NCBI RefSeq assembly: GCF_000209735.1
Contig: NC_021002.1
Location: 498 to 64,497, forward strand
Direction of reading: 5' to 3'
Source of the DNA: Mycoplasmopsis fermentans PG18
Lineage (GTDB): Bacteria; Bacillota_I; Bacilli_A; Mycoplasmatales; Metamycoplasmataceae
DNA: 64,000 nt
The translations under genes were made by a program, and so were the position numbers. Positions 10,313 to 21,038 of the stretch are shown here, in pieces; within the stretch, counting starts at the first letter, position 1; every line of letters begins with the position of its first letter. The notes under the pieces are model-generated. The model did no database searches and was not told the DNA's origin. It saw only the letters and a program-made list of their open reading frames with translations.

Positions 10313-11450
10313 TAAATTAGAAAATGAAAGCAACAAATATTTTAGTTTAAGGTTTAATAATAAACCTGATTCATATAATCAATTTTTAAAATTTGGAACT
10401 CAAACAACTATTAACACTATTTGAAGCAATTTACCAAAAATTTTTAAGAATAATGTAGAAGTTAAAGACTATTTTACAATTTCAAAATTGCAAGCTTTGC
10501 AAAAATTAGAGCAATATCTTTATTGTGAGGGAGTTGCTGCTCTAAGAAATAATTGAATGCCTGCTCAAGTTTTAGATTATTTGCTTGATAGAAATGGTAA
10601 CTTGGTAAAACTTAAAACAAGAATCAAATTTTATTCATCAAATATAAGTTTCTATATTGATGAAGAGTGAATAAGAATTAAAAATAAAGTTGAATTTAAA
10701 TATGATTTACTTTTTGATCCTATAAAAAATGTTCTATTAAATGTTGAACAAGAAAAACAAGCTAAAGCTTTATTAGATTTTTATGACTATGAAACTCTTC
10801 CATTTTATAACCAAATTCCTTATCAAATTTTCTTTAATAATCATAATGCTTTCCCCGATTTGTTTAATGTTAATTTATATTATTTTGATATGCTAGATGA
10901 AGACTTAAAAATTGCTGCAAATGATTCAAACTTATCTGCTCCTTGAATTTATGTCAATGATATGAATGGTCTTAAAGACATGATCAAACAAGGACTTAAA
11001 GATCCTAATGATAGATTTATTCCAATTAATACTGCTATTCAAATGGATGGAACTCCTCCTGTTCAACTTGTGCAAGGCAATAGTCAAGCAATACCATTAA
11101 TTGAAAAAATAAGATTCAATATTAAACAAATTAAAAAATTTGCTTTCTTAAAAGAAGATTCAAGTGATTCTGGAACTAAAAATATGCATAATGCTGAAGT
11201 TCAACAAATTAATAGTGATTTTGAAGATCATATTGAAGCAAAATCAAACTTAAGACAAATGCAACTATTAAACTTTTTCAAAACTTTTGAACCTAGTTTG
11301 CTAATTGATAAAGTTTTAATTTTTGGTTCAACTGAATGGCTAAAAAATGAAGCTTGAAAATATTCTGCAAATTTAAATGGCTCAATTATAAATCAAACAC
11401 CTTTAATCAATAATAACTCAAAAGCTTTAGAAGAAAGTGAGGAATTATAA
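10293..11450 (+). CDS. Probable phage portal (head-tail connector) protein
   Basis: 385 residues, directly after and overlapping the large terminase. Start has AAAGGAGAG in front. No single diagnostic motif was recognised; the call rests on synteny (terminase, portal, scaffold, capsid), on size within the range of short-tailed phage connectors (about 300-450) and on the acidic/Gln-rich helical region around residues 290-350 (DSGTKNMHNAEVQQINSDFE) seen in portal stems. It would form the ring through which DNA enters and leaves the capsid. Confidence in a virion role is high, in the exact role moderate. Confidence 0.6.
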
Positions 11451-11451
11451 A

Positions 11452-13299
11452 ATGGACTTTATGGAATTAAAATCTTTTTTAGAGCCAAGAACTGGTGAAT
11501 ATATTTTAATAGACAATAAATCACTTTCTTTTGAAAATGGTTCAGTTAATGTAATATCTTGAACTAAAGACAAAATCAAAAACATTGAATTATATTGTTC
11601 TGTTGAATCTCAAAATAGAATTGATATTGAAAAAGATATTTATGATGTCATAAAGTTAAGCATTGATTTCGAACAACCTATTTTTAAATATAATCAGAGT
11701 GCAATTTTGAAACTAGATAATAAATTTTATATTTTAGATGCTTTAAATAACCAATATGATTTGGAGCAAAAAAATAATGCTTATTCATATGGAATAGCTC
11801 AACCAATTTCTCAAATTGAAAATGAGAAAAAAATAAAATTTGTTTTCATTGAAGAAAAGCCAAATGAAATTAATGTCAGTTTAAGAACTCCATATTTGCA
11901 CCAAAAAGCTTTAGAAATTGAAAACAATGGTTTAACTAGTGAATTGCCAACAAATGGCCTAGCTTTTGATATGTTTGTTAATCCAATTGAAATTAATGGT
12001 ATTGACAATAAATACTATTTAAATACTTTGAGCAAATTTTCTCATTTATATTTGAATATTATTTTGAACAAAGAAAATGATTTAATGAAAAACTTTTGAG
12101 GTGCTATTAATCAAATTGATAATGTTAGACTTAGATTACAAAATAATTTCATGGGAATGACTGAAGAAGAAATAAAAAAATTTAAAGAGACTATTTTTGC
12201 TGGAAACAATTTAAAAGATTTTGTTGATTTTAAATTTTACACTTTGATTAACTTATATACAAAGAAAGAAAAATTTTTAAAAACTTTATTTGCAATGAGT
12301 TCAGGCAATGTTCCTTCAACATATTGTATTGATAATGGTGAAACTGAAAAACATGAACTTTATTTGCCTTTTTATTTTGATAAAAATTGAGAAATAGCAA
12401 GTAATTTTTATGATTTAGTTTATGAAAATAATTTGATAAAAAGCATAAAACCAAAAGCAATAAAAAGTCCAAATAAGCTTTATCAAATATCTGAACCACT
12501 AATTCCATTAAATATTCAAGAAGTCAATATTTCTGATAATTGAAAAGACTTTGATTTTAATAATTCAAAATATAAAGTCAAAATGTTTATTGACCAAAAA
12601 CATGAAGAATTTTTAATGTTTAATAAAGAAAAATTTAATGAAGCTTTTCAATTATCATCAATTCAAACTTCTAGATATACTATGACACCAGAAGAAGCTA
12701 GAAAAGAAATTAAAGACTTAGAACCTGGTTTAACTAAAAAGCAAATGTTTGTTCAATTAATTAAAAAAAGCGTTAAAAAAGAAATAAACATTGTTAACGC
12801 TTTTGCAAAGGTTCAATTAAACCCAACATATACAGCTAAAATTGCACATGGTGATGAACCTGGAATGATTCATTATACTTATGACACAATTCCTGCTGCA
12901 TTTAAAATTGTTGATTTAGATGATTTAAATGATTGGTTAGAAGTTGTTAATTTTTCAGGTCTTGATTACAAAAATCTTGACGATAACTATGAATTAATAA
13001 ATGAAACTTATGTTCCTATTTATACAATTGAATATCAAGTATATGAAAAAGAAGATTTTAAATCAAATATATATGACACTTATTTTAAGTTTCTAAACAA
13101 TGATTTTATTATCAATAAAAATCAATGATTAAAAATTGCAAATTCTTTAGGTTTCGTTCCACAAAACTTTATATGCAAACAAAAGAAAAGAATAATTATT
13201 TTTGGTTTATTTTTACCTAATGAAATTTATATTAATAACCAAAAAATAGAATTACCTTATTATCACAATTTAGGTAACTTAACAATTAACTATATTTAA
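11452..13299 (+). CDS. Large phage virion protein of unknown role
   Basis: 615 residues, one base after the portal gene. No family recognised. The N-terminal 240 residues look beta-rich and acidic, the middle (about 400-460) is helical with basic residues, and the rest again beta-rich. Its position between portal and scaffold suggests a connector, tail-tube or collar component. TGA is used for several Trp. No signal peptide or membrane segment. A short GC-richer spacer (13300-13340, GGG AACTGCTG CCC) follows before the scaffold gene. Confidence 0.55.
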
Positions 13300-13340
13300 T
13301 TTAAGGGAACTGCTGCCCAAAAGACGGAAGAAAGGAAGCT

Positions 13341-13871
13341 ATGCATAAAATTATTAGTGTTTTATCTAGCAAACTAGGAATTGAAGAAAGTGAACTCCTT
13401 AAAAAACTTTCATTAAATGAAAATTCTTCTCAAAAGGAGATTGCTTCTTCGCTTGGAGTTTATGAGTTTTTCCAAGAAAAAGATGACTTGACTTCATTCA
13501 TCTTAAATAAAACTCAAAACCAACATAAAGATAATCAAAATTTAAAAACTGAAAATGAAAAGTTAAAAAATGATTATCAAAGTCTTGAGCAACAATTCAA
13601 CACCAATTTAGAAAATTATAAAAACTTGTCCGGAAAAGTTAAAGATACTTTTAAAAATGAATGAAACAAATACAAATTGAATGAAATTGATTTTGAGAAG
13701 ATAGATGTAAATTCAATTAATCTAAATAATTTGTTTCAAAGTGTTGAGCAAGTGGCAAAAGAAAATAACATAACTATTAAGACTAAAGAACCTAATTCTG
13801 TAAATAATATTAACCAAGATTCTAGTTCTAATAGTTCTGATCCATGAAGTCCTTATATTAGAAATTATTAG
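13341..13871 (+). CDS. Probable phage capsid scaffolding protein
   Basis: 176 residues. The central part (about 55-110) is a continuous coiled coil (QNLKTENEKLKNDYQSLEQQ) and the ends are polar, with a Ser/Asn-rich tail. A mid-sized coiled-coil protein immediately before the capsid gene is the usual form of a tailed-phage scaffold, which shapes the procapsid and then leaves. Ribosome site AGAAAGGAAG. The gene is 12 bases before the next start. Confidence 0.65.
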
Positions 13872-13883
13872 AAAGGAAATTAT

Positions 13884-14876
13884 ATGTCTTATCAAATACC
13901 AACTTTAAAACAATATTTAACTGCTGAATCTGCTACTTTATTTGAACAAGGAGCTGATAAAGCTTATACCATATCAAATGGTGGTCTAACTAAAATTTCA
14001 ACTTTATTGAATGCAATTTTAGAAACAAACTTTTTAGGTAGTACATTAACTCCTGCAAGTGATCCAAATTCACCAGTTATTGAATATTTAATTTCTTTAG
14101 ATCAAGAATGAAAAACTAAAGAAGAATATACAAAAAACCCAAGAGCTCAAAAAGCAAGATATGCTAAAAAAGAAATCCGTTGAAATGAATCTCATGTTCA
14201 AGATATTCAATTAAATAAAGTTGATTTATTAATGAATGTTCCTGACATGCTTGTTCAAAAAGCAAGTGACGAAATTTCAAAATGAAAGAGAAAAGTTGAC
14301 AAACAAAATTGACTAAAAGTTGAAGAACACATTAAAAACTATGCAACAAAAAAACAAAATGGACAACCTGATTCAATTGTCACTGAAATTGATTTGACTA
14401 AAAAAACAGATGAAGAAGTTTATAGTGAAATTGTAAACATGGCATTAAGATTAATGGAACATGAAGATTCAACATTAGGAATTGACGGAATTGAACAAAG
14501 CAAAATTGGAATTTTTGTCAAACCAAGTATTTATCAAAAAATAGTCAGATATTCAACACAAGGAAACTTTGTAAAAGAATCAATTCAAGGTAATCCTAAA
14601 GACCCAAGAACATGATTATTAAGTGATTTCCAAATGATTGCAGGAATTAAAGTCAAACCTTCAACATTATTAAAAGAATTTGAGGCTGTTGCTTGAACAA
14701 GTGATTCTGCTGGTTCTGGAAGCAGATTAATTTCTCTTAAAACTGACGAAGTTCCAAAATTTAGTGATAGATTTGTGGCTATGGAAATTCAAAACTTTTT
14801 TGGAATAGTTTGTGATTCAAACTTTGAAGCTATTAAAAAACCAACAACTGCACCAATTCCAAAACCTGGCTCTTAA
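13884..14876 (+). CDS. Probable phage major capsid protein
   Basis: 330 residues, after the scaffold gene and behind a strong ribosome site (AGAAAGGAAAT). Size, balanced composition, a long acidic N-terminal region and the phrase GIFVKPSIYQKIVRYS, which resembles the central strand/helix region of HK97-fold capsid proteins, support the call; in those proteins the equivalent part positions the A-domain. No delta-domain protease gene is visible nearby. This is by inference from order rather than from a diagnostic motif. If expressed at high level its good ribosome site fits a capsid role. Confidence 0.65.
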
Positions 14877-14878
14877 TA

Positions 14879-16294
14879 ATGTTAATTTATTCTAACCCAA
14901 AACCAAAAACAACCTTGCAATTAAGCCCAAAATCATTTGTTATTAATGATTCAAAAAAACAAATGAATCCTTTTTTGCGAGGTTTTCTTTCATTCCTACA
15001 TGTTGCTTTGGATATAGGAGCAAGTTTTTTAGGTAGTTTTATTAATACCTTTGCGCCTGGTCTTGGTCTTGTTATTGAATATGGTCTAAGTACTGCCTTA
15101 GATTTAGGTTTTAATGCTGCTATAAACTATGGAAATATCAATTGACAAGACTTTGGAATTAGCGCTGGAATTAATGCTATTCCTTTTGTGACAAGAGGAA
15201 TAAGATATGCAGCAAACACACATAAAACTAACAAGTTTTTTCAAATTGCAAAAAATCTTAAAAAAGAGGGTCAAGAAGAATTAAGTGAAAAAATAACAAA
15301 AATAGCTGCTAATTATTCTGAATTAGGAGTTGACAAAGCTAAATTTATTGACAATAAATCACTTTTAAAAAAAGAACTAAAATTATTTAATAATGATTCA
15401 TTTTTGAGAACTTTATCTGATAACAAAAATATTTATTATTTTTTGAATAAAAAGGTTCAAAATATACAAAAAGCTTTCACACATTTAAGATCTATGGTCT
15501 CATTATTAACCTCTCCCTCATATTTAGCAAAAAAAGCAGTTGACACTGTATTTAAACACCCAAAAGCCTATTTGAACAAACAACTTGGCAAATTTACCAA
15601 ATTATTAAAAAATACTTTTAAATCAAAACCAATTAAGAAAGTAGTTAAGAAAGCTTCTAATTATATTTGAATTGATCATAGTTCTTGATTAGAAAGAATG
15701 TCAATAAATAAAGTGAACAACCCTTGAGATATTAAAGCTATAAATGCTGTTCTCTATTTTAAGAAAAATGCAACAAAAAGCAAAAAAAATCCTAAAGGAA
15801 AAGAACCTGTTAGATTATGAAATAAGAGCATAGATGAATTGATTAAATTAGTTTGTGCTAAAAGTCCTGGAAGATACTATTTAAATAATATTGCTTATGG
15901 CCATATAGTAGGAAGATTTATTAGAAAATTTGAAATGTTTCAAGCTGTTCCAATACACCCTATTTTCTCCAATTTAATAGGAACTTCATTATTTACTTTT
16001 AGAACAATTAATTCTCTTATTATGAATTTTAAAAGACAAAAATGAGTGTGACTAGAAGACAAAAACATAATCTTAAATGAAATTGTTAAAGGAGTTAAAG
16101 AAAATGTTTTTAAAGGTTGAAGAGCACCAGGATTTCAATTTATTAGCTCTATGGCTAGATCATGAGCAACTGGCAATGTAGGTTATCAAACAAAAGCCGC
16201 CTTAAGGTGAGCAAATAAAAAAGCTTTTACTAGTAAAACTCAAAAGACTAATTATTGAGTTAATCACTGAGTAAAGAATAAATATAAAAAATAG
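14879..16294 (+). CDS. Phage tail/ejection protein with Gly-rich hydrophobic segment
   Basis: 471 residues, two bases after the capsid gene. Residues about 33-85 form an amphipathic Gly/Ala/Phe-rich stretch (LDIGASFLGSFINTFAPGLG) that could insert into a membrane. The remainder is strongly basic (about 110-260) and ends in a Lys/Trp-rich tail. Such a make-up suggests a protein ejected with the DNA or a tail tip that opens the membrane, which in a wall-less host is the only barrier. No known family was recognised. Many Trp codons are TGA. Confidence 0.55.
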
Positions 16295-16310
16295 GAAAGG
16301 AGTTAAATTA

Positions 16311-17696
16311 ATGGAAGAATTAAACAAATTAGAATTAAATTTGAATGAATTTAAATCAAAATATTGATATGAACAAAATTTAACTATTCCTTATGTTTTT
16401 AAAAAACAAAATGAAAATTTAAATGAAGTAGATTTTTTTAATAAATTTGCTTATTCAATATATACAACAATAGATTTAATCATAGGTCAAAAAATGAGTT
16501 ATTTTGTTAAAACTCAAAGTGACTCCAAAGCTATTAAAAATATTATTGGAGAAACAAGATTTGAAAACTTCAAAAAAGCTATTTATTTGGAAATTAAATA
16601 TAGACTTTCAAGTAAAAGTTTTCCAGAATATTCAAATAGTGTTTTTCTGGTTTCTAATAATATTTCACTTAATGGTGAAACAAGAGATTTTGGTTCATTA
16701 TCAAAATTAATAAATTATGAATCTATTCAATTATTAACATTTCCAAGTTGAGTTGATTTAGAAAGTGACATTGATTTTATTCAAGCTGATTTTGAAGCTT
16801 TATTGAAATCATTAAAAGAATTTGTTAACAATAAAGATATTGAATTAGAAAACAAAATAAAAAGCTTGGAAGAATATGACAAATCTCAAACTCAAAATAA
16901 TATTAATCAAGAAGCGCGTATTAAAAATTTAGAATATAAAACTAATGTTATTAAAAGCAAAAGCGAGATACGACTTGAAGACAATGAGGGAAAATTTCAT
17001 TTATGAGGTAACGGTTTCGGATACAAAAATAATAACGATGTGCTTTATGCATTTCAAAATGAAAGTTTTAAAAAACTAAAAGACATTTTAGACAACTACG
17101 AAAATTTAAAGCAAGCTTTTGAATCCTTTAAAATTGCGCAAGAAAACCAAAATACTAAAAATGTCCAAATCAATTCCACACAAGATAATCAAATAAAAGC
17201 TTTAGAAGATAAAGTTGCTACTTTAGAAAATACCACATCTAATGTTTGAAAAATAGCTGAAATAGATAAAAATTTAATTTCTTTATATAATCAAATAAAT
17301 AGAGAAAAAGACAAAAAATGAATAAGAGTCGGTTTAGTTGGAGAAAGAGAATTTGAATATGGCAAAGAGCACACAATTTCATTAGATAAAAAAAGGACTA
17401 ATCTAAATTATGAATTTGACCTAAAAAAATTTAAAATAGTAACTTATATTAATTATGCAGGGAAAGAGAATAACTTTATTACATATTTAAATTCTGGTGA
17501 TGAATTAACTTTTTGTCAGCCTGTGGTTTATGATGATATCGGCTCAAGTAGTGCATTAGCAATATGAAATATTAAAATATTAAATGAGTCTTGTGAATTT
17601 AAAATTATACAAGTTGGCAAAATTTTTAATAATGAAACACCTAGTGATTTGCGTTTTTGAAAAATAGACTTATTTAGCTGAGAAAGAACATATTAA
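16311..17696 (+). CDS. Probable phage tail fibre / receptor-binding protein
   Basis: 461 residues behind AGGAAAGGAG. An N-terminal globular part (1-160) is followed by two coiled-coil blocks (about 165-215 and 245-310) of the kind that trimerise fibres, with a beta-rich C-terminal domain from about 325 (WIRVGLVGEREFEYGKEHTI) to the end. This layout of stalk and tip fits a receptor-binding fibre placed after the structural genes. Family not recognised. Its TAA overlaps the ATG of the next small gene by one base. Confidence 0.6.
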
Positions 17697-17857
17697 TGAT
17701 TAAAAGATTTTTCTTATGACTATTAAGCATTTTGCTTATATTATTAATTATTTCAATATGTTTTTTAGTCTTCACCATTGTTAAACCTGAAAGCGCAATA
17801 AGTCAAGAATTAGCTTCATGATTAAAACACCTATTTAGAATAAAAATTGGAGGTTAG
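17696..17857 (+). CDS. Small one-helix membrane protein, holin-like
   Basis: 53 residues with a basic start (MIKRFF), one long hydrophobic helix (residues 6-30) and a basic tail ending KIGG. Translation is coupled to the fibre gene by a one-base overlap. In a phage of a wall-less cell no endolysin is needed, so a membrane-permeabilising holin-like role is possible; a virion or lysogeny role is equally open. Confidence 0.5.
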
Positions 17858-17879
17858 AATAAAACTCTATATTTTAAAA

Positions 17880-17990
17880 ATGAAAATTGAAAAAAGAAAT
17901 TTAGCTAAAAGAATCAAAGAAGCTTCCAAAGCTTTGAAAACAAATACATTAGACAATAAAATTGAACATGATAAGAAAGGAAACAAATAA
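17880..17990 (+). CDS. Very small basic phage protein
   Basis: 36 residues (MKIEKRNLAKRIKEASKALK...), highly basic and helical. Its TAA shares one base with the ATG of the following gene, and the AAGAAAGGAAAC that ends it serves as ribosome site for that gene. It may act mainly as a coupling leader for the next gene. Small size keeps confidence modest. Confidence 0.4.
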   Translation: MKIEKRNLAKRIKEASKALKTNTLDNKIEHDKKGNK

Positions 17991-18637
17991 TGAAAGATTT
18001 TTTCGCAAACCCAACTAACTTAATTATATTTTTAGGTGGTTTTGTTTCTTTAATAGCTTCTATTACTGGAATCACAACCACTTTCATTAAAACTCATAAT
18101 TTAAAGCTTCAAAATAATAACCTTAAACAAGAAAATAAAGACATAAGATTTGAACTTCTTCAAACTCAAAAAGAATTGGCTGATAAAAACAATTCACTTT
18201 CAAAACTTGAAGTTATGTTTGACAACCAAAGAAAAGAAATTGAAAGACTAAGTGAAGAATTAAAAGCTTTACAAAGTGGCAATGTTGATCCTTTGGTTAA
18301 AAAGCTAAAAGAACAAATTGAGAACCTTGTTAATGAAAAGAAACAATTAACTGAACAAGTCTATAATGTTAAAGCTGAATTAAATGAGTCTAAATATCAT
18401 TCTGGAGCTTATGCAAATGAAATTGTTGAATTGAAAAGGGAAAATAGTGAGCTTAAAGAGCAATTAAAGCTTGAAAGAGCTAAGATTGTTGAAGACATAG
18501 CAAATATATTAACTCCCAAAAACAATGAGGCAAATAAGGCTTCTAATGAAGCAATAAAGGAAAATAAAATAGAAGCCCCAAAAGCAGAAACCTTTGAAGC
18601 TCCAAAAAATAATGAAAATGTTAGCCTATATATTTAA
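17990..18637 (+). CDS. Membrane-anchored long coiled-coil protein, possible lysogenic conversion factor
   Basis: 215 residues: a hydrophobic anchor at about 11-33 (LIIFLGGFVSLIASITGITT), then an almost unbroken coiled coil from 38 to about 170, then an Ala/Glu/Lys/Pro tail. It has no lipobox. It is the last gene of the rightward block and lies next to the integrase terminator, where prophages carry genes for the lysogen. Phage phiMFV1 of M. fermentans carries a surface coiled-coil protein (Mem) in a comparable role; homology was not tested. Alternatively it could be a tape-measure-like or superinfection-exclusion protein. Confidence 0.6.
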   Translation: MKDFFANPTNLIIFLGGFVSLIASITGITTTFIKTHNLKLQNNNLKQENKDIRFELLQTQKELADKNNSLSKLEVMFDNQRKEIERLSEELKALQSGNVDPLVKKLKEQIENLVNEKKQLTEQVYNVKAELNESKYHSGAYANEIVELKRENSELKEQLKLERAKIVEDIANILTPKNNEANKASNEAIKENKIEAPKAETFEAPKNNENVSLYI

Positions 18638-18670
18638 AAAACCTTTATAATATAATTGTGAGTAACATAG

Positions 18671-18696
18671 CAAATGGCAGTCGCCATTTGTTTTTA
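18671..18696. terminator. Terminator between the convergent phage blocks
   Basis: CAAATGGC - AGTC - GCCATTTG, followed by TTTTTATT on the plus strand. It sits between the coiled-coil gene and the stop of the integrase gene and can serve both directions. Confidence 0.8.
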
Positions 18697-19788
18697 TTAC
18701 TTAATATTTTTAATTAAATTTTTTAATTTACTTATATTGCTATTTAATACTTCTGTAAAATTAACATTTTCTTTTGTTTCACCTAAAACTTTTTTGTATT
18801 TGTCTAATTGGTTGTTTAGTTCACTAATTGTTAATTTGAGTTGAGCATTTTCTTCGCTTAGTTCTTTATATTTAATTTTAATTTTTGAATAGTCAAAAGC
18901 ACTTTCATTTTCCATTTGAGCTTGTTCCATAATATTTTCAAGAGCAACATTGCTAAAGTTTAAATATGTTGTTGCTGTTGTTTGTGAGTTAACATGACCA
19001 ACAAGCTTTGCAACTTCTTCTGTTCTTCCAATGTTTAAATGAGCATTAACAATAAAGAAGTGTCTTAACATGTGAGCAGAGATTTTTATGCCTCATTCTG
19101 GCTCTAATTCATGAACATAATGTTTAAATAAATTGAATTTATTTTGAATGGTTTTAATGTTTAAACCTTTTTTAAAGAAATCAATATTGTCAATAATGTC
19201 TTGTCTTAAGTTTGCAAAATAATGATTTGTTTCAGGTTTTGGAATTGTGAAAAGTCTAGTGTTATTTTTCTTTTCTGTTTCAATTCTTTGAGTGAAATTA
19301 TTTTTAACTAATAAAGTTCAATTAACATTTGCAAGTTCTCCAATTCTAACTCCTGTAATAGCTAAAATTTGGAATACTAATTTGAATTTAAGATCTCCCC
19401 ATAATTCAACATAATTGAATATTTTTAAATATTCTTCCATACTATATGCTTGTCTAGTTCCACCAACTTTTTTAAATGAATCTAAGTCTAGTTTAGTATT
19501 GATATAAACTCCTGTATATTCTGATAATCATTTGATAAAAGTAGCATAAACTAATCTTGTACTATATTTAGTGTTTTCTGCTCAATTTGAAGAAGCTAAA
19601 TAATGATTCATTTGGTCTAGTAATTCTTCAACCGATCCAAATCTTTTAAGTCTTTTCAATAAAGTTAAATAATGTTGAAAAGTTTTTTTACTTTTTTGTT
19701 TTCTTTCAACTAAGATTTTAAATTGATCTAAGTAAACTTTAACATAGTCAATTTCTTTATTTAAAACAATTTTATTTTTGTAAAACAT
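18697..19788 (-). CDS. int: Tyrosine-family phage integrase
   Basis: This protein (363 residues) catalyses site-specific integration and excision. The SAM-like N-terminal domain is within residues 10-90. Catalytic residues can be placed: Arg148 in ITGVRIGEL, His239 and Arg242 in AHMLRH, His265 in KLVGH, and Tyr275 in TTYLNF. After the catalytic domain it carries an extra C-terminal coiled coil (about 295-363) that ordinary integrases lack. Several TGA codons are Trp. The start has AAAAGGAG upstream. It is the last gene of the leftward block and is followed by the shared terminator. Confidence 0.92.
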
Positions 19789-19839
19789 GATTACTCCTTT
19801 TTCTCTAAAACAACTATAAAACAGTTATTTTAGTTAATT

Positions 19840-20007
19840 TTATTTATGTATTTTTATTCAATTAATTAATCTTTGACAACATTTTTGACAAAAATAAGGG
19901 AACACATATTCTTCATTTTTGTAATTAAAAACTTCTCTTTTTTTGTCATTTGTTAATGTTTGACAACAACGGCAACGCCATCTGTTCATTTTTATTTTTT
20001 CAAACAT
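19840..20007 (-). CDS. Small Cys-rich zinc-finger-like phage protein
   Basis: 55 residues with CRCC (residues 12-15) and CQKCC (40-44), an arrangement for a zinc ribbon, and a basic, aromatic remainder. Ribosome site AAAGGAAC. It lies between the integrase and a 153-residue gene on the same strand. The layout would suit a transcription regulator or excisionase partner, but nothing specific was recognised. Confidence 0.55.
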
Positions 20008-20025
20008 AATAGTTCCTTTTCAAAT

Positions 20026-20487
20026 TTAATCATTTGCCTTTTCCCTTTCTTTCAATTTGCCATCAATTGCGGTATATACCATATTTAAATAATCTTCAAA
20101 TACTTGCACTTGTACTGGAGTTCTTAAATTGTCAAATTTTCATTCGTTAGCTTTGTAAGACTTAACACATAGCTTAATGTTTTTTAATCTTATTTTCATT
20201 TCTCTTACTATGAAATATAATAGGAAATTTGATTTAAATAATTCCATCATATTGCTAATTCAAGTAAGATAGTATTTTATTTTTCTTCTTATTTCTTTAT
20301 ATCAAAACTCTATAAATTGTATATGAGTCATTAAATGACTGCAGCCATGTTTAGAAGAATTGACACAACTCATTAATTTGTTAATATCATAACTTAATGG
20401 TAAGTCTGACATATCACTAACCAAAGCTCACAAATAATTTAAATCTTTGTCACTACAATTTTTAAATGTTTCTCTTGAAATTAACAT
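20026..20487 (-). CDS. Hypothetical protein in the phage lysogeny block
   Basis: 153 residues behind AAAGAAAGGAAA. Helical, with Cys residues near the N-terminus (CSDKD, MSCVNSSKHGCSH) and a basic centre (EIRRKIKYYL, MKIRLKNIK). No helix-turn-helix or known domain was recognised. As the largest unknown gene of the leftward block it is a candidate for the phage immunity protein, purely by elimination. Ends 19 bases before the Cys-rich gene. Confidence 0.55.
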
Positions 20488-20508
20488 TTTTATTTTCCTT
20501 TCTTTATT

Positions 20509-20751
20509 TTATAAATCTGGATACTTTCTAAATTTTTCATAGATTTTATCTTGTGTTTCCTTTAAACTTTTTAATTCTGCTTCTAATTCTTGTATTTTCT
20601 TTTCTTTTTGAGCTTTTCTAGCTCCTCTTAAATTAGAAAGAGAATTTATATTTTTTCATAATCTTTCTTCAACAATATCTATTCTTTGTTCTGTTTGTTT
20701 TAGAAATTTCATACCATTTCTTTCAAAATATTCTTTTTCACTTATTAACAT
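20509..20751 (-). CDS. Small coiled-coil protein, first gene of the lysogeny block
   Basis: 80 residues behind AAAGAAAGGAAAA. The first residues (MLISEKEYF) resemble the start of the next gene (MLISRETF), hinting at a copied leader. Residues 25-75 form a Lys/Glu coiled coil with an RGARKAQKEKK basic patch. It is transcribed from the consensus promoter at 20973-21001 through a long structured leader. Function unknown. Confidence 0.55.
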
Positions 20752-20792
20752 TTTTATTTTCCTTTCTTTCTTTTTTAATATATAATAAATTT

Positions 20793-20972
20793 GCGGTTGT
20801 TTGGTGTTCAATTAAAGGCAAATAACCGCCTTTTTATTTTGTTCAAACCGAACAGACAATGATAAGTAAAAACAAGAGTGAGTTCAAAACCCACTCACTC
20901 TTTATTATTAATTATGAAAATAATAAATTTAGTGATTAGTAAAAAGTTTGCAGGTTTTTACTTATCACACTT
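20793..20972 (-). promoter_or_regulatory. Highly structured leader RNA of the leftward phage operon
   Basis: About 200 bases separate the -10 box from the first gene. A perfect 14-base inverted repeat, GTTTTTACTTATCA (20954-20967) with TGATAAGTAAAAAC (20860-20873), encloses a second perfect 10-base one, AAGAGTGAGT (20874-20883) with ACTCACTCTT (20893-20902). Downstream in the RNA come GTTC/GAAC (20841-20853) and an 11-base stem GCGGTTGTTTG/CAAATAACCGC (20793-20829). The RNA would start at the outer stem. It may be an attenuator or a stand-alone regulatory RNA. Confidence 0.5.
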
Positions 20973-21001
20973 ATTATATCGGGAATATATAACAATGTCA
21001 A
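20973..21001 (-). promoter_or_regulatory. Consensus sigma-70-type promoter of the leftward phage operon
   Basis: Reading leftward: TTGACA (21001-20996), 17-base spacer, TATAAT (20978-20973). Both boxes match the consensus perfectly, rare in this DNA. The spacer contains GGGAATATATAA on the plus strand, the same string found at 6093 and 21595, so the promoter is probably repressible. Confidence 0.8.
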
Positions 21002-21038
21002 ATAAATTTATGAAAATTTTTCACGTTATAATTTAACT

